A program made the translations under genes and the position numbers. From the NCBI RefSeq assembly GCF_024362485.1, contig NZ_CP101456.1:1302001-1366000 (forward strand): a DNA stretch of 64,000 bases, in the 5' to 3' direction. Below, piece after piece: positions 1-8,460 of this stretch. Numbering within the stretch: the first letter of the stretch is position 1; each line of letters starts with the position of its first letter. Below the pieces are notes generated by a model that was not told the DNA's origin, did not search any database, and saw only the letters and a program-made list of their open reading frames with translations. Source of the stretch: Natronobeatus ordinarius (GTDB lineage: Archaea > Halobacteriota > Halobacteria > Halobacteriales > Natrialbaceae).

Positions 1-212
1 CGCGCCTCGGCGGCGTCCTGGCGCCAGTAGGCGGGGTCGTGGTTGAGCGTCTGGCTCATCCACGCTTCGTTGCCGTGGCGGGTGAGCGTCAGACCGGGGT
101 CGTGGTCGATCACCTGGCCCTCCTCGAAGTCCTCGAAGCAGTTGCCCTTCGCTTTGGTCTCGGCCTGTTCAAGCGCCTGTGTGAACGTATCTGGATCTGT
201 CCAATCAGTCAT
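1..212 (-). CDS. mch: Mesaconyl-CoA hydratase, N-terminal part (runs off the window)
   Basis: Only the first 70 codons are present; the gene continues past base 1. The ATG lies at 212-210 and overlaps the end of the methylaspartate ammonia-lyase gene by 8 bases (ATGACTGA). The visible part reads MTDWTDPDTF and later FEDFEEGQVIDH, which is the opening of a MaoC/hotdog-type hydratase. In haloarchaea this enzyme hydrates mesaconyl-C1-CoA to beta-methylmalyl-CoA in the methylaspartate cycle. The assignment rests on this N-terminus plus its place behind mutS, mutE and mal. The active-site Asp/His are outside the window, so the catalytic part cannot be checked here. Confidence 0.8.
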   Translation of the reverse strand, partial: MTDWTDPDTFTQALEQAETKAKGNCFEDFEEGQVIDHDPGLTLTRHGNEAWMSQTLNHDPAYWRQDAAEA

Positions 213-1479
213 CTGCAGTCACCTCGTCTTCGATCTCGCGTCGCTCGCGTGCGCGGCGAGCGACCGTGCGGCGCATCTCGTTTTCGACGATCATGTAGCC
301 TTCGTCGAAGCCCATGCCGGGTTTCGCGAGCACCTGTGCGGCGTTCGTCGCGAGCGCGACGTGAGCGCAGGCGCGTGCGGACGTCTCGGTCTCGTTGCAA
401 GTGCCGCCGAGGTAGGCGCGGGTGTCGGTTCCGTCACAGTACTGGACGGCTCGGGCGCTGCGCTGGATGCCCCCGAGGTCCGGCGTCTTCACCTGGACCA
501 CGTCGGCGGCGCCCGCGTCGACGAACGCTTGCACGTCCGCGAAGGTGTTACACCACTCGTCGGCGACGAGGTCGACGCCGACGCCGGCCTCGGCGAGGCC
601 ATCACGTAGTTCACACATCGCCTCGATCTGTGCCTCGCGATCGCCGACGTCCATCGGGCCCTCGATCTGGATCGGCAGGGGGCCAGCGGCGTCCTCGAGT
701 GCGGCGAAGTAGTCGACGACCTCGGGGCGGTCGTACGGCGCACTGAAGATCTCGCCGATCATGCCGTAGACGTCGATGTGGAGACGGGGCTCGTAGCCGT
801 CGGGGCCGAGTTCCGCAGAGCGGGAGACCAGCCACTCGACGTACTCGAGCAGCGTCTCGCCGTCCGAACCGATCTTCTCCTCGGCGTTGATCAGTCCGTG
901 GGGCAGAACGGGGACGCCTTTGACGAACATCTTCTCGGCGTTGACGTAGCGGTCGTCGCCACTCTGGCCGAACACGGGGATGGGTTCGGTGGCGGGTTCG
1001 GTCCCGAGTTCGTCGGCCAGAACGTCCGTCCGGGTCGTCCCCTCAGCTTCAGCGGCCGCGGCGAGCAACGCCTGGGAGACGCCGTAGCGGATCGCCGTGT
1101 GTAAGCGATCGCCCTCGACGTCCAGCTCCTCGAGCAGTTCGGCGTTCTCGAGGAAGTCCGCTGCATCGCGCCCGACGAGTTCCTCGGCGACCGGCCCCTC
1201 GACGACGGGGGCGTACTCCTCGGCCTGGAACAGTGGATCGCGTCCGCCGGCGCCCGAATACTGGACCGCAGCACAGTCGCCACGGACCACGGTGCCGTCG
1301 GCGAGTTCGAGTTCGACGAGCAGGGCCTCCCCGGCCTGGCGGATCGAGTCGAAGCCGTCGGTGACGGGCTCGCCCACGTAGGCGAAGCCGTCCTGGCTCG
1401 CGCCCCCCTTGATCGCGCGCTGATCGTCGAAGTAAAAGCCCGAGAAGCCGGGCGTGGCGTGGACGCCCTCAATCCGCAT
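205..1479 (-). CDS. mal: Methylaspartate ammonia-lyase
   Basis: Converts (2S,3S)-3-methylaspartate to mesaconate and ammonia, the second step of the methylaspartate route from glutamate. The 424-residue protein is an enolase-superfamily TIM barrel. Visible signature pieces are LHIDVYG, IEGPMD and VADEWCNT, carrying the Asp/Glu/Asp metal ligands, and VKTPDLGGI, carrying the catalytic lysine of the family. The start is set at the ATG before RIEGVHATPG; a longer reading frame adds nine residues with no family support. The ATG overlaps the end of the mutase gene by 11 bases and its stop overlaps the hydratase start, so the genes are translationally coupled. Confidence 0.93.
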   Translation of the reverse strand: MRIEGVHATPGFSGFYFDDQRAIKGGASQDGFAYVGEPVTDGFDSIRQAGEALLVELELADGTVVRGDCAAVQYSGAGGRDPLFQAEEYAPVVEGPVAEELVGRDAADFLENAELLEELDVEGDRLHTAIRYGVSQALLAAAAEAEGTTRTDVLADELGTEPATEPIPVFGQSGDDRYVNAEKMFVKGVPVLPHGLINAEEKIGSDGETLLEYVEWLVSRSAELGPDGYEPRLHIDVYGMIGEIFSAPYDRPEVVDYFAALEDAAGPLPIQIEGPMDVGDREAQIEAMCELRDGLAEAGVGVDLVADEWCNTFADVQAFVDAGAADVVQVKTPDLGGIQRSARAVQYCDGTDTRAYLGGTCNETETSARACAHVALATNAAQVLAKPGMGFDEGYMIVENEMRRTVARRARERREIEDEVTADD

Positions 1480-2932
1480 TGCCAACACCTCCGGCGCCGC
1501 GGCCACGGCCGCTGGGTCGGCCGATCAGTTTCCCGTCGCTGATCGCGTCGACGTCGTCGGCGACCATTCGGAACGACTGTTCGCGTCCCTCGGTTTCGGC
1601 TCGCTGGGAGAGGCGAGCCTTGTGGATCTCCTTGATCTCGTCGTCCATCTCGAGGTCGGCCCACTCGAAGATGCGAACCCGACCGTCGTCGTCTCGAGCC
1701 GGGAGCACCGAGCCCTGTGCGCTGTCGCTGGGGGCGAAGGGGACGTCGAGCGCGCCCGACTCGAAGGCCTTGATGGTGCCCCACGCGACGTCGCCGTCGC
1801 CGTGGTCGAGAATCGTCTCCATCAGGCAGTGGGTCTCGCGTTCGATCAGCTCCTGTTCCTCGTCGACGCCGTCGATGTCGATGTTCTGCTCGATCGCCAT
1901 ATCGATGATCTGTCTCGTCGTTCGCAAGCCGGCGGCGTTCGCCTCCATCGTCGGCACGCCCTGGAACTCCTGGGGAGATTTGGTGATGACCTTGTCGGGG
2001 CGAGCGATCGCCGCCGTCATGCCGCCGAGGCTGATGACGCCGTTGGCGCGGGCCTCGTCCGGCGGGAAGCCGCCCATCCACTCGTGGAAGACCGTCGTGA
2101 CGACGACCTCGTCGGGCAGATACTCGTTGGCGAGTTTCCGCAGGGCGCGCAGGGCGGCGACGTCCTGGACGACGTTGCCGACCTGGCCGTAGCCCAGCGT
2201 GACCGACCGAACGCCCTGGGTGGCCGCGAGCTGGCCCTCGACGATCCCGATCGCGATCGCGATCGACGGCGGAACGAGCGTCCCTGTGAGGGGGCCGAAG
2301 GGCTCGCGGTTGATCCGGACGCCGCGTTCGGTGTAGGCGCCGGCCAGCCGGTCGACGAACTGCCAGTGTTCGATCGTCTCGGCGAGGCCGTGTTCTTTCG
2401 TGTACGGGATGTTGTACGAAATTGGCCCACCCTCGAAGCTCTGGAAGCCGCCCGCGAACGTGATCGCCGCGAGCAGGCGGGCGTCGGGCGTGCCGTGGCG
2501 GACCTCGATCGGGGCGTCGATCGCCTCAATCAGGTCCCGGCAGCCGTCGACGCCGTGGTTGACGGCCGGAAAGCCGTTCAGGGTGTCCTCGTTCGTCTCG
2601 CGGGCCTTCTCGAGGCCGGTCTGGGCTTTCCCGTACTCGTTGTCCCTGGTGTAGGAGTCGATCGTCGTGGGGAGGAGATCGGCCTCGCCCTCGCGGTGGA
2701 GATACTCGAGGAGCTCGATCTGGCTCTCGAGCCGTGGGACGCCCGCCCGTGGCTGCAACAGCGGGTTGTCGGCCGACTCGAGGACTTCCGCGAATCGCTT
2801 CTCGCGCGGGAGCGACTCGTGATAGGCGATCGCCTCGTCGAAGCCGACGTCCGCGCCAGTCGGCCAGTCGGATCGGATTTCGTCGTCGATACGCCGTAGC
2901 TCGTCGGAAGGAATGCGTTCGTCTCGTATCAT
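1469..2932 (-). CDS. mutE: Glutamate mutase, epsilon (catalytic) subunit
   Basis: Coenzyme-B12-dependent carbon-skeleton mutase, large subunit (487 residues). With the small cobalamin-binding subunit encoded just upstream it interconverts L-glutamate and 3-methylaspartate. Full length for the family (about 480). The N-terminal stretch with GADVGFDEAIAYH, the LLQPRAGVPR segment and the TIM-barrel strands with RHGTPDARLL and NIPYTKEHGL match the GlmE/MutE family. It follows mutS by only 9 bases and overlaps mal, so one transcript is likely. No cobalamin-binding motif is present in this subunit, as expected. Confidence 0.93.
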   Translation of the reverse strand: MIRDERIPSDELRRIDDEIRSDWPTGADVGFDEAIAYHESLPREKRFAEVLESADNPLLQPRAGVPRLESQIELLEYLHREGEADLLPTTIDSYTRDNEYGKAQTGLEKARETNEDTLNGFPAVNHGVDGCRDLIEAIDAPIEVRHGTPDARLLAAITFAGGFQSFEGGPISYNIPYTKEHGLAETIEHWQFVDRLAGAYTERGVRINREPFGPLTGTLVPPSIAIAIGIVEGQLAATQGVRSVTLGYGQVGNVVQDVAALRALRKLANEYLPDEVVVTTVFHEWMGGFPPDEARANGVISLGGMTAAIARPDKVITKSPQEFQGVPTMEANAAGLRTTRQIIDMAIEQNIDIDGVDEEQELIERETHCLMETILDHGDGDVAWGTIKAFESGALDVPFAPSDSAQGSVLPARDDDGRVRIFEWADLEMDDEIKEIHKARLSQRAETEGREQSFRMVADDVDAISDGKLIGRPSGRGRGAGGVGNAD

Positions 2933-2941
2933 CTAGCTCGT

Positions 2942-3382
2942 CTAGGACGTGATCGTGGCACGCTCTCGCTCCGTCGTCGTCACCTGCAGGTCTCGCTCGA
3001 GCGCCGCGATCGCCTCTTCGGGGTCGGTCTCGGAGTCGAAGACCCGGTCGAACCCGAGTGCTTCGAACGTCGCACGGGTCTCCTCGAAGTCGTCCTGGCC
3101 GACCGCGAGGTTGCCGCCGATGTAGGTGATCGCGTCGATGCCGTAGGAGTCGAGGACGTCGTGAAAGCCCTGACAGTCCTGCTCGGCGTGACCGTAGAGC
3201 GAGGAGACCAGTACAGCCTCGGCGTCGTGTGCTACTGCGGCCTCGGCGAACTCCTCCTGGGAGGTCTGGACACCGAGGTTCACGACGTCGAAGCCGGCTG
3301 CACTGAACGCTTGCTCGAGGATCGTGATTCCGACGACGTGCGCGTCGGAGCCGATCACACCGAGAACGACCGTTCTGGGCAT
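2942..3382 (-). CDS. mutS: Glutamate mutase, sigma (cobalamin-binding) subunit
   Basis: Small subunit (146 residues) that binds coenzyme B12 base-off through a DxHxxG motif, seen as SDAHVVG near residue 11. Further Rossmann-like B12-binding segments are VSSLYGHAEQD and TYIGGNLAVG. It is not the mismatch-repair protein of the same symbol. Two in-frame ATGs exist, at 3397 and 3382. I chose 3382 because a TTAAGT box at about 3411-3416 on this strand sits some 30 bases before it and the conserved sequence begins right there, but 3397 is possible. First gene of the mutS-mutE-mal-mch transcript. Confidence 0.92.
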   Translation of the reverse strand: MPRTVVLGVIGSDAHVVGITILEQAFSAAGFDVVNLGVQTSQEEFAEAAVAHDAEAVLVSSLYGHAEQDCQGFHDVLDSYGIDAITYIGGNLAVGQDDFEETRATFEALGFDRVFDSETDPEEAIAALERDLQVTTTERERATITS

Positions 3383-3477
3383 TGTATGATCGACCATGAG
3401 GAATAGGGACTTAACTCTAATGGTTTTTCATGATAATACTCCTTATACAGCCTTCCACTCTCTCAGTGAGGGATGGT

Positions 3478-3503
3478 TTCACACCTCGAGTGGTACGTGT
3501 GAA
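3478..3503. promoter_or_regulatory. Inverted repeat between the divergent methylaspartate-cycle genes
   Basis: TTCACAC at 3478-3484 and GTGTGAA at 3497-3503 form a perfect 7-base inverted repeat with a 12-base spacer. It lies in the 175-base gap between the mutS start and the CoA-transferase start, about 55-80 bases before the latter. A dimeric repressor or activator site acting on one or both promoters is an inference; no cognate regulator is encoded next to it. Confidence 0.45.
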
Positions 3504-3557
3504 CATCATCATGATCTATCGTAAAGGTTTTTGAGGCGGTCCATACATCGAGAGGCT

Positions 3558-4739
3558 ATGGGAGCGCTCTCTACCTTACGCGTCCTCGATCTGACGCAGG
3601 TGCTCGCCGGACCGTACTGCACGATGTTGCTCGCGGACATGGGCGCAGACGTCGTAAAGATCGAGCGACCTGGCGGCGACTTCATCCGCCCGAACCCACC
3701 GTTCGCCGACGATCCCGACGAGGAAGCCTACGGCGGCTACTTCCAGAGCGTCAATCGCGGCAAACGCAGCATCGAGCTCGACCTCGGCGACGACGAGGAT
3801 CGCGAGGCCTTTCTCTCGCTGGTCGAGAAGGCGGACGTCGTCGTCGAGAACTACCGCGCGGGCACGATGGAGAAGTTCGACCTCGGCTATGAGACGCTGC
3901 GTGAGCACAATCCCGAACTGATCTACTCCTCGATTCGCGGCTTCGGCGACCCACGGACCGGCGAGACCCACCGACAGGGCCAGCCGTCCTACGACCTTAT
4001 CGCCCAGGCGCTCGGTGGCGTCATGGAGATCACGGGCCAGGCAGACGGCCCACCGACGAAAGTCGGCCCCGGCATCGGTGACCTGTTCACCGCGACGTTG
4101 AACTGCATCGGCATCCTGAGCGCGGTCTACTACCGCGAACAGACCGGCGAGGGACAGTACGTCGACACGGCGCTGTACGACTCGATGATCAGCATGACCG
4201 AGCGCGCGATCTACCAGCAGTCGTACACGGGCGAAGCGCCGACCCGGCAGGGCAACTCCCACCCGACGCTCTTTCCGTTCGACGCCTTCGAGGCCGCCGA
4301 CGGCCACGTCGTCATCGCCGGCTTCGGGACGAACCACTGGACCGCGCTCTGTGAGGAGATCGGCCGACCAGACCTCGCCGAGGAGTACCCCGACCGCGAG
4401 AGTCGCCTCGCACACCGCGAGAACCTCCGCGAGGAGATCGGCGCGTGGACCGCCGAGCGAACCGCCGCAGAGATCTGTGACGCGCTCGAGGGTCAGGTCC
4501 CGGTCGCCCCCGTCCAGAACACCGAGGACATCTTCGATGATCCGCACGTCCACGACCGCGAGATGATCGTCCCGGTCGAACAGCCGGGCGCCGACCGCGA
4601 GGTCGAGATCGCCGGCAATCCGATCAAGATGACGGAGACGCCCCCGCGCGTGCGAGGTCGGGCGCCGCTGCTCGGCGAACACCAGGATGAGGTCCTCGAG
4701 GAGGCGACCGCGGACGCCGAGACGACGGCGGACGACTGA
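3558..4739 (+). CDS. mct: Class III CoA-transferase, probably succinyl-CoA:mesaconate CoA-transferase
   Basis: Member of the CoA-transferase family III (CaiB/Frc type), 393 residues. The N-terminus has the family signature VLDLTQVLAGPYC, followed by DMGADVVKIERPGGD. The catalytic aspartate is Asp175 in GPGIGDLFT. Divergent placement against mutS-mutE-mal-mch points to the haloarchaeal enzyme that activates mesaconate with succinyl-CoA to give mesaconyl-C1-CoA. Other members of this family use different acids, so substrate is inferred from neighbours. The ATG at 3558 has GAGAGG upstream; a longer frame adds nine residues without support. Confidence 0.83.
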   Translation: MGALSTLRVLDLTQVLAGPYCTMLLADMGADVVKIERPGGDFIRPNPPFADDPDEEAYGGYFQSVNRGKRSIELDLGDDEDREAFLSLVEKADVVVENYRAGTMEKFDLGYETLREHNPELIYSSIRGFGDPRTGETHRQGQPSYDLIAQALGGVMEITGQADGPPTKVGPGIGDLFTATLNCIGILSAVYYREQTGEGQYVDTALYDSMISMTERAIYQQSYTGEAPTRQGNSHPTLFPFDAFEAADGHVVIAGFGTNHWTALCEEIGRPDLAEEYPDRESRLAHRENLREEIGAWTAERTAAEICDALEGQVPVAPVQNTEDIFDDPHVHDREMIVPVEQPGADREVEIAGNPIKMTETPPRVRGRAPLLGEHQDEVLEEATADAETTADD

Positions 4740-4807
4740 CTCCGGACGCGCCGGCCGAATCCGCGGAGAAGGTAACGTTTTTGCGCCGGCCACTCCCTTC
4801 TCGTGGT

Positions 4808-5128
4808 ATGGACTGGCCACACGATCCCGACGGCGAGGAGGGGAGCGAGGGCAAGCGCAAGTACGATATGGCGATCATCGCCAAGAAGGTCGACGAGGAA
4901 GAGGACTTCCCGCTTTCCCGGGACGAGTTCGTCGCCGAGTACGGCGACGACCCGATTCGGGTCAATCACCAGAAGGTCGTCGCGCTGAGCGATATCTTCG
5001 CCTACGTCGAGGAAGCGGAGTTCGAGACGATCGTCGACATGCACAAAGCGGTCGGCGCGGCGATGCGCGAGGGTGAGTTCTGGGACTACCACCCGGTCGG
5101 ACCGGACCCCGAGAAGAAGCCGGCGTGA
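4808..5128 (+). CDS. Small haloarchaeal protein, DUF5785-like
   Basis: A 106-residue acidic protein starting MDWPHDPDGEEG. It has no membrane segment and no cysteine pair. I recognise it as a conserved haloarchaeal family, probably DUF5785, whose function is not known. The start at 4808 is favoured over an ATG nine codons earlier because a GTAACGTTTTTGC box lies about 30 bases before it, fitting a leaderless transcript. It sits alone between the CoA-transferase and the GTP cyclohydrolase genes, both on the same strand, but each seems to have its own promoter. Confidence 0.7.
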   Translation: MDWPHDPDGEEGSEGKRKYDMAIIAKKVDEEEDFPLSRDEFVAEYGDDPIRVNHQKVVALSDIFAYVEEAEFETIVDMHKAVGAAMREGEFWDYHPVGPDPEKKPA

Positions 5129-5174
5129 GCCCTCGGGCGTCACGCCCTCATCACGAATCTGGATTACGTATCAC

Positions 5175-5180
5175 TTATAC
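5175..5180 (+). promoter_or_regulatory. TATA box for GTP cyclohydrolase III
   Basis: TTATAC centred 29 bases before the GTG at 5207. This spacing means transcription would begin at or very near the start codon (leaderless), which also supports the GTG start. Confidence 0.55.
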
Positions 5181-5206
5181 GAAGCGGGCCGAAACGCTCG
5201 AGTACC

Positions 5207-5965
5207 GTGACGAACACGCAGGTTACGCTCGTTCAGATCGACAACTACGGCCCGTGGACGGTAACGCCCCAGCCACGACGCGAGGCCGACCTCCAGACAC
5301 TCCAGTCGCGGCTGTACGCCGACATCTCTCAGTTCGTCGGTAACCGCGACGGCTACACCTTCTTCACCCGATTCGACAACATCATCGCCGTGACCAACGG
5401 CCTCGACATGGCGGACCACGCGCTGCTCCAGGAGTCAGTCGGCAACCGCTACCCCGTGACGCTCAGCCTCGGCGTCGCGACCGGGACGACCCCCGTCCAG
5501 GCGCTTTCCGACGCCACCGCGCTCGTACAGGACGCCGGCAGCGCACAGGACAAACACCGACGGGAAGTCCTCGATGGCCGCGTCGTCGAGGCTCCCCACC
5601 GCACCGACGAGGACGTCACGATCGCTCACTTCGACGTCGTCAACGCGACCGGGACGTACACCGACGAACTCAACGCCTTCGATACGTTCATCGAGATCGA
5701 ACAGGGCTACGCCGCACTCATGAAGTACATGCGCCAGGCCCACGACAGCCTCTCGTTTTTCGTCGGCGGCGACAACGTCATCGCCGTCTGTCCTGACCTC
5801 GGTCGCGCGGCGTACGAGGACGCCATCGCCCACGTCGAGGAGACGGTCGACGTAAAACTCCAGGTGGGCGCTGGACACGGCGAGACCGCCCACGTCGCCG
5901 GAATGGCCGCCAAGCACGCGCTCGAGACCTGCCGCGCGGACGGCTCGCGAGTAGAGCTCGCATAG
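5207..5965 (+). CDS. gch3: GTP cyclohydrolase III
   Basis: Opens GTP to 2-amino-5-formylamino-6-ribosylamino-pyrimidinone 5'-phosphate, the archaeal entry to riboflavin and coenzyme F420 (also called ArfA). The 252-residue protein starts with GTG and reads TLVQIDNYGPWTVTP, a strong family signature, then ADISQFVGNRDGYTFFTRFDN. Two halves repeat the same nucleotide-cyclase-like fold: SVGNRYPVTLSLGVATG in the first and VDVKLQVGAGHG in the second. Length matches the family (about 250). Confidence 0.93.
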   Translation: MTNTQVTLVQIDNYGPWTVTPQPRREADLQTLQSRLYADISQFVGNRDGYTFFTRFDNIIAVTNGLDMADHALLQESVGNRYPVTLSLGVATGTTPVQALSDATALVQDAGSAQDKHRREVLDGRVVEAPHRTDEDVTIAHFDVVNATGTYTDELNAFDTFIEIEQGYAALMKYMRQAHDSLSFFVGGDNVIAVCPDLGRAAYEDAIAHVEETVDVKLQVGAGHGETAHVAGMAAKHALETCRADGSRVELA

Positions 5966-6091
5966 TCGTCCCGTTCGTCGATCGGAACGAACGATGCCGG
6001 CAGCCGTCTGCACAGAAATCGTACCTTCGTCGGCCGATTTGAAAAGCCTGCCGGGGGTAGCTTTTAGACCGTCCCTGCGAATTATTCACAC

Positions 6092-6667
6092 ATGGAATCG
6101 GAACTGTCGGTCAGGGACGTCTTGACGAAAGCGTACGTGGCAGCGAGCGAGTCCGACACGGTCCTCGACGCCGTTCAACTGATGCGTGCAGAACGCGTCG
6201 GCTGCGTGCTGGTCGTTCGCGGCTCGGACGTCGTCGGGATCGTCACCGAGTGGGACGTCCTCGGACTCGTCGAGAACGGGCTGGACGCCGACGAAACGAC
6301 CCTCGAGGAACTCATGTCCGCACCCGCCCTGACGATCGACGCCGATCGGTCGCTCGGAGACGCCGCCAACACGATGACGCGAGAGAACGTCCGCAACCTG
6401 GTCGTCGAGGACGACGACGGCCTCCTGGGCGTGATCACCCAGCGTGACGTGATCGCCGCCGCCGGCTCGTTCGGAGCGGTGGCCGCGGCGTCGGCCGATG
6501 AGCCGGCGGTCGGGACGCACTCGAGTCCCGAAACTGACGCCGAACTGCTCCCCAACGGCGGCGACGAGTACACGACCCAGAGCGTCTGTGAGGCCTGTGG
6601 CTCGCTCGCCGACTCGCTCTGGGAGTCGAACGGACAGCTCCTCTGCTCGGACTGCCGAGCCGTCTGA
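6092..6667 (+). CDS. CBS-pair protein with C-terminal zinc ribbon
   Basis: 191 residues. Two tandem CBS domains span about residues 8-60 (VRDVLTKAYVAASESDTVLD) and 75-130 (LMSAPALTIDADRSLGDAAN), a fold that usually binds adenine nucleotides. A short variable linker leads to a C-terminal CEAC-(15 residues)-CSDC zinc ribbon. What it regulates is not visible. A GCTTTTAGACC box about 28 bases before the ATG fits a leaderless start. Monocistronic; the next gene is convergent. Confidence 0.82.
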   Translation: MESELSVRDVLTKAYVAASESDTVLDAVQLMRAERVGCVLVVRGSDVVGIVTEWDVLGLVENGLDADETTLEELMSAPALTIDADRSLGDAANTMTRENVRNLVVEDDDGLLGVITQRDVIAAAGSFGAVAAASADEPAVGTHSSPETDAELLPNGGDEYTTQSVCEACGSLADSLWESNGQLLCSDCRAV

Positions 6668-6733
6668 ACGACGCCGATTCCTTCTCATCGTGTGCCCGCC
6701 GGCCTATCTCCATCAGCGTCACTGGGGACGCGG

Positions 6734-6997
6734 TCAGGATCCGGCGTACTCCCGCCCGAGCGACTCGCTTCCCTCGGCGACGTCGAGCAACGTAACCCAG
6801 GTGTTGAGCGCCGCCCGGAGGGCGGTCACGTCCCGCGCGTCGATCGCGAGCGTCACCGTCTTGCCGTCCCGCTCGATCGTCGTCCGCGAGCGCTCGTCGT
6901 CGATCTCGCCGACCTCTCTCGCAACGCTGTCGGCGACGACGCGCGCGGTCGTCTCGTCGTCGTAGACGAACTCGAGCGTCGCGTCGTGGAAAAACAC
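6734..6997 (-). CDS. pcc1: KEOPS complex subunit Pcc1
   Basis: 87-residue dimerising subunit of the KEOPS complex, which makes N6-threonylcarbamoyladenosine (t6A) in tRNAs reading ANN codons. Family features are the small alpha/beta fold with the TTARVVADSVARE helix and the C-terminal TWVTLLDVAE segment. It starts with GTG, 9 bases after the rpoP stop, with a GGAG Shine-Dalgarno site overlapping that gap, so it is the last gene of the rpl37ae-rpoP-pcc1 operon. That order is common in archaea and supports the call. Confidence 0.85.
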   Translation of the reverse strand: MFFHDATLEFVYDDETTARVVADSVAREVGEIDDERSRTTIERDGKTVTLAIDARDVTALRAALNTWVTLLDVAEGSESLGREYAGS

Positions 6998-7006
6998 GGA
7001 CTCCGG

Positions 7007-7141
7007 CTAGTTGGCGTCGACTTCCTTTACGTCCCGGCTGCGCTCTTTCAGGAGCACGCGGTGTCCGCAGTAGGGACAGCGGACGCCGCCGTACTCGTCC
7101 AGTTCGACGTCGCGCTTACAGCGGGAACACTTGTAGCTCAT
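7007..7141 (-). CDS. rpoP: DNA-directed RNA polymerase subunit P (Rpo12)
   Basis: A 44-residue zinc-ribbon subunit of archaeal RNA polymerase, the counterpart of eukaryotic RPB12/ABC10-alpha. It begins [14 protein letters not shown] and carries both zinc knuckles, CSRC and CPYC, plus the basic [11 protein letters not shown] tail that contacts the assembly platform. The ATG at 7141 is 11 bases after the stop of the L37Ae gene and the TAG ends at 7007. Unlike its ribosomal neighbour it keeps all four cysteines. Confidence 0.93.
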   Translation of the reverse strand: MSYKCSRCKRDVELDEYGGVRCPYCGHRVLLKERSRDVKEVDAN

Positions 7142-7152
7142 GGTCGGTGGGG

Positions 7153-7419
7153 TTACTCGTCTTCGCCGAGAGCGGCGCGGATCGAGCGGCGCACGGTCGC
7201 GCCCGCGGGCGTCTCGGGGCGGTAGGCGCCGCCGGTGAAGAGTTCGCCCGTCTCCTCGTTGCGCCAGATACCGGTGCCGACGCGTTTGACGTCGTCGCCG
7301 TCGACCTGGGCGTTGTGCATGTCCGCTTCGATCTCCGAGACGCGTCGTCGCGAGACGCGGCCGTAGCGTGCGCCAAAGCGGCCAGCGCTCCCGACCGTTC
7401 GCTTTCCTTGCTTGGCCAT
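7153..7419 (-). CDS. rpl37ae: Large-subunit ribosomal protein L37Ae (eL43), zinc ligands absent
   Basis: An 88-residue ribosomal protein of the 50S subunit. The N-terminal basic part ([20 protein letters not shown]) and the C-terminal [12 protein letters not shown] plus RRSIRAAL are typical. The family normally has a zinc ribbon with two CxxC pairs in the centre. Here that stretch reads [17 protein letters not shown] then RNEETGELF, with no cysteine anywhere in the protein. The fold is probably kept without zinc. The ATG at 7419 is followed by MAKQGKRT; a longer reading adds 22 residues with no family support. First gene of the operon with rpoP and pcc1. Confidence 0.92.
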   Translation of the reverse strand: MAKQGKRTVGSAGRFGARYGRVSRRRVSEIEADMHNAQVDGDDVKRVGTGIWRNEETGELFTGGAYRPETPAGATVRRSIRAALGEDE

Positions 7420-7506
7420 AGTACCGCTACGTAACCGAAGCGACCGTAAAAAGCTGTTGAGTTTCGTCCGTCGACCGCCGCCCACACCGCCGGTTCCAGC
7501 GGCCGA

Positions 7507-8376
7507 CTACTCCTCGCGGAGCTCCTTCACTTTCTGGATGTTCCACGCGAAGCCGCGCCCGTCCTCGGTGGGCGTCTCGAGGGCGAACGGTAGCGCGCGC
7601 AGGTCGGGGTGGTTGACGATCGCGCGCATCCCATCCTCGCCGATGTAGCCCTCGCCGATGTGGGCGTGTTCGTCCTTGTGGGTGCCGACGTCGTGTTTCG
7701 AGTCGTTTAAGTGGATGTACTCGAGGTACTCGAGGCCGACTTCGTCGTCGAACCGGGAAACCGTCTCGTCGACGGCCTCGGGCGTGGTGAGGTCGTTGCC
7801 CGCGACGAGCGTGTGGGCGGTGTCGATGCAGATGCCGATGTCGGTCTCGGTCCGGTCGATAATTCCCGCGAGTTCCGAGAACTCCCCGCCGAGTTTGGTC
7901 CCGCTGCCGGCGTCGGACTCGATGAGCAGCCGCACACCCTCGGGGACGTCGAGTTCGTCGATCGCGCTCGCGGCGTTGTCGAGGCCGCCGTCGACGCCCG
8001 CGCCGGTGTGCGCGCCGAGGTGGGTGTTGACGTACGGAATCCCGAGCCGGTCGGCGGCGTCGAGTTCGGCCTGCAGCGAGGCGAGTGACTTCTCCCGGAG
8101 GTCGTCTTTCGGCGTACAGAGGTTGACCAGGTAGGCCGAGTGGATCACCCACGGTCCCTCGAGGTATTCGTCAGACTCCTCGCGGAAGCCCTCGGCTTCC
8201 TCGGTCTCGATGTCGCGGGTCGCCCAGACCTGCGGCGAGGTGGTGAAGATCTGTCCGCAGTTGCCGCCGAAGGCCACCTGGCGGTGAACGGCGTTGCGGA
8301 TGTCGTCGTACGGCGGCGTCTCCGTGTCGGAGGAGACCCGCGAGCCGGAGATCGAAACGTGTGCGCCGACTTTCAT
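7507..8376 (-). CDS. nfo: Deoxyribonuclease IV (AP endonuclease)
   Basis: Class II AP endonuclease of the Nfo family, 289 residues, cutting 5' of abasic sites in base-excision repair. TIM-barrel zinc-ligand motifs are visible: GAHVSISG at the N-terminus, [55 protein letters not shown]. All the trinuclear-zinc His/Glu/Asp positions appear intact. The N-terminal region has a small insertion with [11 protein letters not shown] that is not in the bacterial enzyme. A CTTTCAT-type box lies about 30 bases before the ATG. Probably its own transcript. Confidence 0.94.
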   Translation of the reverse strand: MKVGAHVSISGSRVSSDTETPPYDDIRNAVHRQVAFGGNCGQIFTTSPQVWATRDIETEEAEGFREESDEYLEGPWVIHSAYLVNLCTPKDDLREKSLASLQAELDAADRLGIPYVNTHLGAHTGAGVDGGLDNAASAIDELDVPEGVRLLIESDAGSGTKLGGEFSELAGIIDRTETDIGICIDTAHTLVAGNDLTTPEAVDETVSRFDDEVGLEYLEYIHLNDSKHDVGTHKDEHAHIGEGYIGEDGMRAIVNHPDLRALPFALETPTEDGRGFAWNIQKVKELREE

Positions 8377-8460
8377 GGGCCGGTGTCAGTGCCGAGCGAT
8401 GAAAGGTACTTCGAACCAATCCGGCGATCGCGTGCCGGCACGAACTGGCGTCTCGACGGG

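Noticed and set aside
1454-2899. Long open frame on the plus strand opposite mutE
   Set aside because: Shadow of a GC-rich gene; the minus-strand product matches the mutase family over its full length.
3398-3557. Cobalamin riboswitch before the B12-dependent mutase
   Set aside because: No B12-box or conserved helices seen; haloarchaea are not known to use it here.
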